Assembly: GCA_964541155.1 (NCBI GenBank) | Contig: CAZIPC010000004.1 | Span: 186,001 to 250,000 of the forward strand | Source: UBA4416 sp964541155 | GTDB lineage: Bacteria > Bacteroidota > Bacteroidia > B-17B0 > Aurantibacillaceae | DNA length: 64,000 nt | Reading direction: 5' to 3' | Part shown: piece by piece, positions 42,643-51,026 of the stretch | Layout of the letters: each line of letters opens with the position of its first letter | How positions within the stretch are numbered: position 1 is the first letter of the stretch | Translations under genes and position numbers: made by a program | Notes under the pieces: model-generated | What the model was told of the DNA's origin: nothing | What the model saw: the letters and a program-made list of their open reading frames with translations, nothing else | Databases searched by the model: none

Positions 42643-42987
42643 ATGCCACGTTCAGTAAATCACGTAGCGAGTAGAGCTCGCAGAAAAAAAATCCTTAATT
42701 TAACTAAAGGTTATTGGGGTGCTAGAGGTAATGTTTGGACAATTGCTAAAAACACTCTAGAAAAAGGTTTAACTTATGCTTACCGCGATCGTAAAAACAA
42801 AAAACGCACTATGCGTTCATTGTGGATACAACGTATTAATGCTGGTGTTCGTCAGTATGGTATGAGTTATAGTGAGTTTATCGGTAAGGTAAATGCTAAA
42901 AACATTAATTTAAATCGTAAGGTTTTAGCTGATTTAGCGATGAATCATCCAGAGGCTTTTAAGGCTATTATTGATCAAGTAAAATAA
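42643..42987 (+). CDS. rplT: 50S ribosomal protein L20
   Basis: The 114-residue protein begins MPRSVNHVASRARRKKILN and has the conserved KGYWGARGNVWTIAKNT and RDRKNKKRTMRSLWIQRIN. L20 is an early assembly protein that binds 23S rRNA and, in several bacteria, its own mRNA. Last gene of the thrS operon, followed by a terminator. Confidence 0.97.
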   Translation: MPRSVNHVASRARRKKILNLTKGYWGARGNVWTIAKNTLEKGLTYAYRDRKNKKRTMRSLWIQRINAGVRQYGMSYSEFIGKVNAKNINLNRKVLADLAMNHPEAFKAIIDQVK

Positions 42988-43005
42988 TTGATTTATAAAA
43001 ACAAT

Positions 43006-43037
43006 AAAAAACGCTTACACTTTTGTAAGCGTTTTTT
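43006..43037 (+). terminator. Terminator of the thrS-infC-rpmI-rplT operon
   Basis: AAAAACGCTTAC pairs with GTAAGCGTTTTT around a short ACTTTT-type loop, with a T run, 18 nt after the rplT stop. Its symmetry also serves the convergent gene ending at 43046. Confidence 0.9.
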
Positions 43038-43045
43038 TTATAGAG

Positions 43046-43864
43046 TTATTTGTAGTTAATTGGATATTTAAGAAGTAACTGTTTTACTTTTTCTTCACAT
43101 TTAGATGAATTGTTGTATTTATATGTGTTTTCATTTTCATCAAATAAATTACCAGTTAACTTAATGCCACCTAAGTAAAATTTTTGAGTTAGTACAATTC
43201 CCCAAGTAACAGCATTAAAGTATAAATTGTTTTGAAATAAGGCATATATGGTATAAGCAGTACCAGTATTTAATAGTAATGATGTAATTCCTTTTTGAGG
43301 TTTGTTTAGTGCTAACATTCCACTGCCAGGAATAATAGCTGAAAAAACTTGATACATTGATTTCCCTTTTTTTTGATATTCAATAGATGATTGATAGCAT
43401 TTTAAATTAAAAAATAAACTATCCAAAATTTGGTTTTCATTTAGAAATGAATTTAATTTTTCGCTATCAATATTCATTAAAATAAGTGCTTTAAAAAATT
43501 GTGATACTGTTGATGTATCATAATGATTAATGGATTGGTAATTTTCAAAATAATGATATGCCCTGTGGTATCTTTTACTTAATAAATTAAGTAAAGCGGC
43601 ATTCCATAAATAATCTTTTATTTGATTACTATCAGTAATTAAGTTCCAATGTAATCTGTCCATTTCAAGTAACAAAAGACTATCATTATAATGATGGTGT
43701 AAGTATACCTGAGTTTTCTTAAGTATTAATGTTGCTTTAAGTGTATCGTTAGAAGCTGTATAAATTTTTTTTTCTATATCCAGTAATACCGAATCGGTAT
43801 TTAACTGAGCCACACAATTAATACAAATAAACAGGATTATTGATATGATAATATTTTTCTGCAT
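43046..43864 (-). CDS. Exported membrane protein with PGxG motif (DUF5683-like), paralogue of its neighbour
   Basis: The 272-residue protein has a signal peptide (IIISIILFICINCVAQ), a helical middle region, and a C-terminal part starting FSAIIPGSGMLALNKPQKG followed by two hydrophobic segments (SLLLNTGTAYTIYALF, AVTWGIVLTQKFYLGGI). The neighbouring upstream gene encodes a protein with the same layout and the parallel motif SAIVPGLGKLYGQRP, so the two are probably paralogues. Its ATG lies 47 nt inside the end of that gene, indicating coupled translation. Function unknown; the exported YidD-like gene is part of the same transcript. Confidence 0.7.
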   Translation of the reverse strand: MQKNIIISIILFICINCVAQLNTDSVLLDIEKKIYTASNDTLKATLILKKTQVYLHHHYNDSLLLLEMDRLHWNLITDSNQIKDYLWNAALLNLLSKRYHRAYHYFENYQSINHYDTSTVSQFFKALILMNIDSEKLNSFLNENQILDSLFFNLKCYQSSIEYQKKGKSMYQVFSAIIPGSGMLALNKPQKGITSLLLNTGTAYTIYALFQNNLYFNAVTWGIVLTQKFYLGGIKLTGNLFDENENTYKYNNSSKCEEKVKQLLLKYPINYK

Positions 43865-44612
43865 CTATTAGTAATTGTCTTTTTCGTTGTTTTTTTAAAG
43901 AAATTAAATCATGATAACTCCCGTAAATGTTGCTTACATAAAAAAAGCTAAAAAAGGATATTGTAAAAATTGAAAATCCATTTTTAAATCCATTTTTTTT
44001 AATGCTTTCAAAAGCTTGATATGCATTAAGGCTTTGACTAAAAAAAGTAACTAATGCTGAATTTGGTCTTTGTCCATATAATTTACCCAATCCTGGTACA
44101 ATTGCTGATAAACATGCTGCAACAGTTGGATTTTTTTTCTGTAATTTGTTGTATCTTAAGATTTGATTATTGAATTTACGATTGATAAATGGAATAGTTT
44201 TAATGTTGTTACTATTATTGATTTCACTATAAAAACTAACAATAGTAGAGTTTAGAGTATTGTTAGTGTCTGTATTAAATTTTGTAAACCATAAATTTTG
44301 ATAGTGAGTTGAAGAATGTTTTAAATAGTAGTAATCTGCAAAAATTAAGGCACTAGAATCTTTATTAAAAAGGCGATTTGAAAGGCTATAATATTTAAAA
44401 AATAATGAATCGTTTTGTTGCTCAAGAAATAATTTGGCATATAAATAATTTACAGAATCTATACTTGTTCCCTTTTTTTCTAAAGTATTTATATAATAAC
44501 GTTGCTCATTAATTAATTTATTTTTGTGTAAATGAATAACAAAAGAGTAGTCAATTTGTGAAATACAATTTGAAAAATAAATTAATACAAATAATAAACT
44601 GATGCATTTCAT
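43818..44612 (-). CDS. Exported membrane protein with PGLGK motif (DUF5683-like)
   Basis: The 264-residue protein starts with a signal segment (CISLLFVLIYFSNCISQ), then a long helical part, then SAIVPGLGKLYGQRPNSAL near residue 180 and a final hydrophobic region (GFSIFTISFFSFFYVSNIYGSY). It shares this design with the protein encoded next. Its start overlaps the stop of the YidD-like gene by one base. The three genes form one tight unit, which suggests an envelope complex, although no member has a known function here. Confidence 0.7.
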   Translation of the reverse strand: MKCISLLFVLIYFSNCISQIDYSFVIHLHKNKLINEQRYYINTLEKKGTSIDSVNYLYAKLFLEQQNDSLFFKYYSLSNRLFNKDSSALIFADYYYLKHSSTHYQNLWFTKFNTDTNNTLNSTIVSFYSEINNSNNIKTIPFINRKFNNQILRYNKLQKKNPTVAACLSAIVPGLGKLYGQRPNSALVTFFSQSLNAYQAFESIKKNGFKNGFSIFTISFFSFFYVSNIYGSYHDLISLKKQRKRQLLIDAEKYYHINNPVYLY

Positions 44613-45043
44613 TATTCTATTGAATTATTAATTTTTCCATCCTTGTTAATTTTATAGCCAGGATAATCATCTAAAACATTATTCATGCAGTTCCCTAGTT
44701 GGTTTAGCCCACTTAATACGCCAAATAATAACCCTTTAGTTTTTATTTCATTTTTCATATTTTCAGAGCAACTTATTTGATACTGGCAACTAGCTTGTAT
44801 TTGTTCGGACGCTACATTTTGATATAAATAGAGAAGGCTAGAAGAGATGTAGTTTAAAGGATTAATTTTATTTAAAACAGTACTTGATTTAGTTTTTAAA
44901 AAAGTGCGTTTTTGTTTACGGGGTAATTCAAAATCATTAAACATATTATGTAATAAATTTGAATTTAATATGTAGTTAGATTGAGCTGTTGAGACACTAT
45001 AAATGAAAGTAATAAAAACAATAAGAGTAATTTTGTTTTTCAT
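44612..45043 (-). CDS. Exported YidD-like protein
   Basis: The 143-residue protein carries a YidD-like core: the cysteine pair in CQYQISCSENMKNEI near residues 86-100, then a glycine-rich turn and a further cysteine in LSGLNQLGNC. Ordinary YidD is about 80 residues, cytosolic, and helps insert membrane proteins. This protein has an N-terminal signal peptide (ITLIVFITFIYSVSTAQ) and about 45 extra residues before the core, so it should act in the periplasm or outer membrane. First gene of a three-gene operon with the two PGxG proteins. Confidence 0.68.
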   Translation of the reverse strand: MKNKITLIVFITFIYSVSTAQSNYILNSNLLHNMFNDFELPRKQKRTFLKTKSSTVLNKINPLNYISSSLLYLYQNVASEQIQASCQYQISCSENMKNEIKTKGLLFGVLSGLNQLGNCMNNVLDDYPGYKINKDGKINNSIE

Positions 45044-45187
45044 TTAAATGGAATTAAAGAACATAAAACTAAGATAAAAATTACGACTTTGGTTAATTAT
45101 TTTTATTAAAAAACAACTTTTCTCAATTATTTTCATGTTAAAATTATTAAAAAATAGTATATATTTATGTTTTTAAAAATTAAATCA

Positions 45188-46810
45188 ATGTATCGTTTTT
45201 TAGCAGCATTTTTATTAATAATGTCATTTTGTACAATTCATGCACAAGATATTATTTACTTTGATAAAAAAGGTAAGGTTACATCTCAAGAAGAGGCATA
45301 TTATTATCGAAAAAAACAAGATGGTAATTCTTATAAATCTATTTATGTAAATGGGGGAACTACTTATTTTGAAGGAAATATCACTCAGGCTAGCAATACG
45401 GATGAAAATCTAAATAAGTATACTGGTAAGTGTAAGTGGTATTACAAAAATGGGAATTTAAAAACTAGCAAAACATACAATGAAATAGGCCTGGAGAATG
45501 GAGAAGCCACTTTATACTATGAAACAGGAAAGGTATGGAAAGAATTAGAGTATGTAAACGGAGTTATTAAAGGAAACAAGTATATTGAATATTCTGAAGA
45601 CGGAAGAGTAAATCGAATTTTTGAAGATAATTTTAGTAATAATTCAAATGATTGGGATTTGTATTCTAGTGATAAAAGTTCGGCAAAAATTAATAAAGGG
45701 GTTTTAGAACTCGAATCATTTACAAAGACTGGTACGTCAAGATATATAAGTATTGCAGGAAATAGCGAGGATGTTACCATTGAAGCAAGCTTTAATTTAG
45801 AGAAAATTCAAAATGATGAGAAAACTGGACTAATATTTGGATTTAAAGATTGGGATAATTATTGTTATTTTTTAATTACAAATTCTGGCATGTACATAGG
45901 TTCTGTGTATGAGGGAATTCATAATGATAAAGTAGAAGGGATGTATGCTTCATCTTTGCAAAAGACTAAGAAAAATTCAATAAAAGTGATTACAAGTGAT
46001 GATAAAATTATTTTTTCAATAAACGGTGAAATTCAATACACATGCGCTAGATTTCCTTTCGTAGGATCTAACGTTGGATTTGCAGTTTCAGGAAAAAGTA
46101 TGGTAACAATTGATGATTTTATTTGCAAGGAAATTAATTATAAAAATACTAGTGTATCTGTTTCCAAATCTGATTTTGAAGTAAAGGCAACTGGTTCTGG
46201 TATTTTGATTTCAGAAAATGGATATTTGATTACTAATGAGCATGTGATTAATGGTGCTAATAAAATTCAGGTAGAAATGACTAGTGAAGGTGTTTCAAAA
46301 ATATATTCTGCAATTGTTGTTCAAAAAGATGTAGATAATGATTTGGCTATTTTAAAAATTAATGACGATTCATTTAAACCACTTGATAAATTAAAATATG
46401 CGTTTAAAGAAAGTGGTGCAATAGAAGTAGGTTCTTCTGCTTTTACTATTGGTTTTCCTCTAGCTTTATCTGGAATGGGAAAAGAAGCTAAGTATACAGA
46501 TGGAAAGGTAAGTTCAAAAACAGGTTATAATGGGGCCTTAAATTCTTTTCAAACCTCTATCCCTGTACAGCCAGGAAATAGTGGAGGCCCTGTGTTTAAC
46601 GATAAAGGAGAGTTAATAGGATTAATTAACGCATCAGTAAGGGAAGCAGATAATGTTTCTTATGCAATTAAATTAAATTATATTAAAAATTTAATTGAAA
46701 CGGTTGGAGAAACTACAAAACTGCCAGATAATAAATTAATTCAAACATTAACTTTAGAAGAAAAGATAAAAATTTTAACTAACTACGTGACGCTTATTAA
46801 AATAAAATAA
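45188..46810 (+). CDS. Secreted trypsin-like serine protease with MORN and LamG-like domains
   Basis: I prefer the ATG at 45188 (MYRFLAAFLLIMSF, signal peptide ending IHAQ) over the ATG 21 nt upstream. A MORN/YwqK-like region (KNGNLKTSKTYNEIGLENGE and ETGKVWKELEYVNG) is followed by a LamG-like sandwich near residues 140-310. A chymotrypsin-fold protease completes the protein. The catalytic triad is visible: His in ITNEHVIN, Asp in DVDNDLAIL and Ser in QPGNSGGPVF, as in the DegP group but without a PDZ domain. It heads a cluster with a barrel protein and a secreted protein, so it may process or guard surface proteins. Confidence 0.8.
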   Translation: MYRFLAAFLLIMSFCTIHAQDIIYFDKKGKVTSQEEAYYYRKKQDGNSYKSIYVNGGTTYFEGNITQASNTDENLNKYTGKCKWYYKNGNLKTSKTYNEIGLENGEATLYYETGKVWKELEYVNGVIKGNKYIEYSEDGRVNRIFEDNFSNNSNDWDLYSSDKSSAKINKGVLELESFTKTGTSRYISIAGNSEDVTIEASFNLEKIQNDEKTGLIFGFKDWDNYCYFLITNSGMYIGSVYEGIHNDKVEGMYASSLQKTKKNSIKVITSDDKIIFSINGEIQYTCARFPFVGSNVGFAVSGKSMVTIDDFICKEINYKNTSVSVSKSDFEVKATGSGILISENGYLITNEHVINGANKIQVEMTSEGVSKIYSAIVVQKDVDNDLAILKINDDSFKPLDKLKYAFKESGAIEVGSSAFTIGFPLALSGMGKEAKYTDGKVSSKTGYNGALNSFQTSIPVQPGNSGGPVFNDKGELIGLINASVREADNVSYAIKLNYIKNLIETVGETTKLPDNKLIQTLTLEEKIKILTNYVTLIKIK

Positions 46811-46824
46811 TCCTTTAATTAAAT

Positions 46825-47649
46825 ATGAAATTAAAAGTTAAATACAATTTTTTACTGCTTGTTATCTTTTTAATAAGTCACACCTATATTGCTCAAACTG
46901 TTTTGCCACAAAATGAGTTAGATTTACAATATACCCCAAAAGGTTCTGGCCCATTAAGTTCAACCTCTAAAAGTAGCTCGTCTAGTTCAGGTTCTTACAG
47001 TGGAGAATATCCTAAAAATATTGTAAAAATTACACCAACTTTAATGCCTCGAAGTATAGTTGCTTTTCATTATGAAAGAAATTTTCACCAAAACTTTTCT
47101 CTTCAAGGTGGTATAGGATTTAATTTTAACAAAGATCGATTATTTTCATCCATTGGTTCAAATTTGATTTTAAGTGAAGATAATAACGTTGCTAATGAAT
47201 TATCATCTAGTGAAGTTTTACCATCGTGTGTTCACGATGGAATCTCTCCTTATTTTTATTTTGCTCCAAAATTTATGTATGAAAGTTATTTTTTTGATGG
47301 AATGGGATTTGTGGAATTTGCATTTATGAATTATGCCAATAAATTAAATTATGTTATGCCATCTACTTATTCTTCATCATCAACCATATTAGTAGGAAGT
47401 TCTCATTTAAAATACAACTTTAATATTTTTGCATTAAAATATGGATATCAGGTTAATACAGAGGGAAAAGTTCCAACAACTCACGAGTTTTATTTTACAA
47501 TGGGATACCGCATGACAACTTATAATCCTGTAACGTATAATTACAATAATCAATTAGGATACCAATCTGAAATTGCAGTATTAAAAACTAAAGTTTCTCA
47601 ACCATCTTTTATATTTGGTATTGGATATACTTTCGGAATTGGTTTCTAA
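46825..47649 (+). CDS. Putative outer-membrane beta-barrel protein
   Basis: The 274-residue protein has a signal peptide (FLLLVIFLISHTYIAQ), a Ser-rich linker near residues 47-65, and a body of alternating strands with aromatic ends (RSIVAFHYERNFHQNF, GIGFNFNKDRLF, HEFYFTMGYRMTTYN) finishing in FGIGYTFGIGF. A final aromatic residue is typical of outer-membrane barrels. No specific ligand can be named. It lies 14 nt after the protease gene and is probably co-transcribed. Confidence 0.7.
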   Translation: MKLKVKYNFLLLVIFLISHTYIAQTVLPQNELDLQYTPKGSGPLSSTSKSSSSSSGSYSGEYPKNIVKITPTLMPRSIVAFHYERNFHQNFSLQGGIGFNFNKDRLFSSIGSNLILSEDNNVANELSSSEVLPSCVHDGISPYFYFAPKFMYESYFFDGMGFVEFAFMNYANKLNYVMPSTYSSSSTILVGSSHLKYNFNIFALKYGYQVNTEGKVPTTHEFYFTMGYRMTTYNPVTYNYNNQLGYQSEIAVLKTKVSQPSFIFGIGYTFGIGF

Positions 47650-47683
47650 CAAATATAAATTAAAACTACAAAATAAAATAATT

Positions 47684-49429
47684 ATGAAAAAAACACTAAC
47701 AGCATTTAGCATAGGTTTTATGTCGTTGTTTGTAAATGCACAAACAATAGATTTAAATTGGTCTGATAAACAAGTTTATGAAAATAAAAAAGATGGATTT
47801 TTTGATGAATTTATCGGAGGTAATTCTAAATACATTTACGCTAAGTACAATAAAGCGGCTTGGAAACCAGCAAAAGCTAATTCTAAAATTAAATTAGTGG
47901 CTTATGATAAAAACACGATGGATCAGGTTGCTCAAGAAGCAATAATTGGTTATCGTGAAAATGAGGCTGATAAAGACTTGATGAAAGATTTAAAATATTT
48001 TGATCAAATTGTATTTGAAAATTCAGTTAATATTTTTTGGATAAAAACAGAAAAAGGAAAGGCAGAGCTTTATGCACAAGTGTTTGATTCTAAATTAAAT
48101 CAAAAAGTGAAGTTGAAAAAAATATATGAAGTAAAAGCTTCTGGTAAAAAAGGTAATCCTAATATGTTTGTTATTGGTAATAAAAAAGCAGGAGAACGAT
48201 TAGTTATTGGAGCAGAATTACCAAGAGATAAAAATGAAAATGTGAAATTTGAATACAAAATTTTAAAATCAGACTTAACATTTGATGCGGCAAATCAAGT
48301 GTCTTTGCCTTATTCTACGCCATCTGACAGATATTTATCTGCAAGTTATGAAATTGGCGATGATGGATTGTTGTATGTGAATACAAATATTAAGATGGAT
48401 AAAGAAGAAAGAAAAGAGTTGGCTAGAAATGAAATCGCTAACTATAATTTATTAACTATTGTTAATCCAGCTACTGGAAAGTTTACTAGTTATCCTTTAA
48501 AGTTTGATAATAAAAATTTATTTGATGTAGATTATATGGTTACTCCAACTAAAACAAAAATCTACGGAATGTATTGTGATTTAAAGAAAGATAGACAAGG
48601 CGTTGATTTACATGGCATTTTTTATGCAGAAATAGATAATAGCACAAATTCAATGACTTCGGCTAATTTTGTTGAATTTTCAAAAGCTACTTTAGATAAA
48701 TTGTTTGCTAAAGACAAACAAGATAAAAAGAAGGCAGGAATTTTTAATAGCAAAAAAGCAAAAAAATCTAACGAAGAATCTTTAATGGGAGATTATGTTA
48801 TTGAAAATATTCAGTCTATTGATAATAATAGTGTTGTGTTATTCACTTCTCGTATGAGAAATTATTCTATTACTACTTGTGATGGAAAAGGTAATTGCAC
48901 AACAAGATATTATTGTGAAAAAATAAATGTAACAGCTTTTAAAGTTGACAATACAGGTAATTTAGTATGGGCTACAAACTTAGATAGATCAAAAACATAT
49001 GATGGATGGAATATTTATGACATTAGAGTAATGAATAAAGAAGATAAAATGTATGTAATTTATGGTTCTGCATTTAATGTAAATGAAAAAAAGAAAAGTA
49101 AAAAGAGTTCTAAATCTAAATCTCAACGTACAGATAAGTTAGAGTACGCTGTGTTTGATTATAATACAGGTAATGTTAAAAGAGATGAGTATAGTGTAAA
49201 TGCACCAAATGCTAAGAAAAAAGAAAAGAAATTTGTTTCTCCTTTAGGTATTGATGTGATTGATAATAGAATGTATATTAATTCTTCAAAAGTATCAATT
49301 AAACCATTGCATATATTATTTGGTTGTTTAGGGGCATTAGTATGTCCTCCTGTAATATATATACCATTTGTTAGTGGTGGTTCAAAAACAGGTACTGGTT
49401 ATGTAGGGAATATTATTCCTTTAAAATAA
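47684..49429 (+). CDS. Secreted protein of unknown function (581 aa)
   Basis: The start is placed at the ATG at 47684 (MKKTLTAFSIGFMSLFVNAQ), a clean signal peptide; an in-frame start 69 nt upstream would lie inside the barrel gene. The body is rich in Lys and Asn with repeated strand-like segments such as GEDGLLYVNTNIK-type turns. Two Lys/Ser-rich stretches (KKKAGIFNSKKAKKSNEE and KKKSKKSSKSKSQR) look like linkers. Near the end is a hydrophobic, Cys/Pro-containing segment (ILFGCLGALVCPPVIYIPF). I recognise no family. Part of the protease cluster. Confidence 0.62.
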   Translation: MKKTLTAFSIGFMSLFVNAQTIDLNWSDKQVYENKKDGFFDEFIGGNSKYIYAKYNKAAWKPAKANSKIKLVAYDKNTMDQVAQEAIIGYRENEADKDLMKDLKYFDQIVFENSVNIFWIKTEKGKAELYAQVFDSKLNQKVKLKKIYEVKASGKKGNPNMFVIGNKKAGERLVIGAELPRDKNENVKFEYKILKSDLTFDAANQVSLPYSTPSDRYLSASYEIGDDGLLYVNTNIKMDKEERKELARNEIANYNLLTIVNPATGKFTSYPLKFDNKNLFDVDYMVTPTKTKIYGMYCDLKKDRQGVDLHGIFYAEIDNSTNSMTSANFVEFSKATLDKLFAKDKQDKKKAGIFNSKKAKKSNEESLMGDYVIENIQSIDNNSVVLFTSRMRNYSITTCDGKGNCTTRYYCEKINVTAFKVDNTGNLVWATNLDRSKTYDGWNIYDIRVMNKEDKMYVIYGSAFNVNEKKKSKKSSKSKSQRTDKLEYAVFDYNTGNVKRDEYSVNAPNAKKKEKKFVSPLGIDVIDNRMYINSSKVSIKPLHILFGCLGALVCPPVIYIPFVSGGSKTGTGYVGNIIPLK

Positions 49430-49443
49430 AAAAAGTTGTTATT

Positions 49444-49484
49444 AACAATAAAAAAGACCATCATTGATGGTCTTTTTTATTGTT
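49444..49484. terminator. Symmetric terminator after the protease cluster
   Basis: AACAATAAAAAAGACCATCA is mirrored by TGATGGTCTTTTTTATTGTT. It can end transcription of the plus-strand cluster and of the convergent GlcNAc-kinase gene. Confidence 0.88.
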
Positions 49485-49499
49485 ATAAAATGAAAAATA

Positions 49500-50342
49500 T
49501 TAACTATGATAGGTAATCAAACCATCTATAGGCGATTTAATAATATTTCCAATTGAAAATCCTTTTTCATGAGCTGCTTCTTCTAATAAGTTTTTGTAGT
49601 AAAACCCAATAGAACCTACAGAATTAACAGGTTGTTTTATTGCATCCGTATATTTAGATACCTGAGCATCAAAAAAATCTAAAAAACAATGTTTAATTAA
49701 ATTTTTTATATAACTATCATTATCATAATTAGATAAAAATTTTACAGTGCTTGCTAAATATTTACTAGGCATTGGTTTTTTATAGACGTTTTCTAAAATA
49801 GTTTCTCTGTCATATCCAGCATTTTCAAAAGCTTTAGTTAAATGTAAAGGCAGTTTATTGTCAAAATAATGCTGAATAAAGGTTCTTCCAATAGTAGCAC
49901 CACTACCATGATCACCAAATAAATATCCAACAGAAGGAATATTTTCTATAACATCTTTTCCATCATATAAACAACTATTGCTACCTGTACCTAAAATACA
50001 TGCAATCCCTTTTTCTTTACCACATAAAGCTCTTGCCGCAGCTAATAAATCATGATTAACTTCTGAGCTAATATTTCCAAATGCTAAGTATAATCCTTGT
50101 TTAACAACTTGAATTTTTTCAGGTGTAGAACATCCAGCACCGTAAAATGATATGTGATTAATTGTATTTAATTGAGTTTGTAATACAGGAATTAAGTTTG
50201 TTTTAATTTCATTGTAAATATCTTCGCTACTTTGAAAATATGGATTAAATCCAATGGTTTGAAATTGAATAATGATATTGTTTTTTTCAAGTAAAACCCA
50301 ATCTGTTTTAGTAGATCCACTGTCTGCAATTAAAATAGACAT
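49500..50342 (-). CDS. BadF/BadG/BcrA/BcrD-type ATPase, N-acetylglucosamine kinase-like
   Basis: The 280-residue protein has the ASKHA fold with the phosphate 1 motif LIADSGSTKTDWVL at the start and the phosphate 2 and adenosine parts in ACILGTGSNSCLYDG and GYLFGDHGSGATIGR. This is the form found in GlcNAc kinases, which phosphorylate sugar recycled from the cell wall or taken up from outside. The substrate is inferred. Stands alone. Confidence 0.86.
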   Translation of the reverse strand: MSILIADSGSTKTDWVLLEKNNIIIQFQTIGFNPYFQSSEDIYNEIKTNLIPVLQTQLNTINHISFYGAGCSTPEKIQVVKQGLYLAFGNISSEVNHDLLAAARALCGKEKGIACILGTGSNSCLYDGKDVIENIPSVGYLFGDHGSGATIGRTFIQHYFDNKLPLHLTKAFENAGYDRETILENVYKKPMPSKYLASTVKFLSNYDNDSYIKNLIKHCFLDFFDAQVSKYTDAIKQPVNSVGSIGFYYKNLLEEAAHEKGFSIGNIIKSPIDGLITYHS

Positions 50343-50503
50343 AATTAGTAAAGAATTTAAATATTAATAAAGTATCAGATACCTCAAGTTTACAATTTTT
50401 TTTCTTTGTGATAAAGTTTTTTAAAGTGTTTTTTAATGAAATACCAATTTTTGGTTTAATAATAACATTACTTTTTTCATCAAATTGATCATTAAATAAA
50501 CCC

Positions 50504-50511
50504 TATCTTTG
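50504..50511 (+). promoter_or_regulatory. Promoter -7 element for the DnaJ-KTSC gene
   Basis: TATCTTTG (TAnnTTTG), 14 nt before the ATG at 50526. Confidence 0.65.
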
Positions 50512-50525
50512 CCAAAAAATAAAAC

Positions 50526-50975
50526 ATGCGAAAAATTATAGAGTATAGAAAGTTGTTAGGTGTAGATAAATCAGTATCGTTGAGCGAATTAAAAAGCGTA
50601 TATCGTAATTTCATGAAAGAATATCATCCAGATAAAATACAAGATGATGAGGTTTTGAAATTAGAAGTAGAAGAGAAAAGCAAACAAATTATTGAGGCGT
50701 ATCATTTTTTAGTAAGTATTGCTCCTGAAACAATAGAATCCTCATTAGAAGAATATACAAAAACAACTACTAATTCGCCAATTAAAGATATATCGTATAC
50801 CGGAAAACGCTTGCGGATAGATTTTCAAGATGGAAGTGGATATGAATACTTTAGCGTTCCTGAAAACACTTATATTAAGCTTGTAAATGCTGATTCTCAA
50901 GGTAGATTTGCTCGCAGACATATTTACACAACCTTTTTATACAGAAAAGTAAGTAATACTTCAATTGCGCTTTAA
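50526..50975 (+). CDS. DnaJ domain fused to a KTSC domain
   Basis: The 149-residue protein starts with a J domain (MRKIIEYRKLLGVDKSVSL, then NFMKEYHPDKIQ with the HPD motif) followed by a short linker and a KTSC-like domain (ISYTGKRLRIDFQDGSGYEY, FSVPENTYIKLVNADSQGRF). The KTSC domain is found in small RNA-related and phage proteins and its function is unclear. A J domain suggests it recruits DnaK. The fusion makes this a probable adaptor. Single gene. Confidence 0.78.
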   Translation: MRKIIEYRKLLGVDKSVSLSELKSVYRNFMKEYHPDKIQDDEVLKLEVEEKSKQIIEAYHFLVSIAPETIESSLEEYTKTTTNSPIKDISYTGKRLRIDFQDGSGYEYFSVPENTYIKLVNADSQGRFARRHIYTTFLYRKVSNTSIAL

Positions 50976-51026
50976 TGTTTTTAAACTGCCAATAATCATA
51001 CAACATATTTAATAAACCTTATATCT

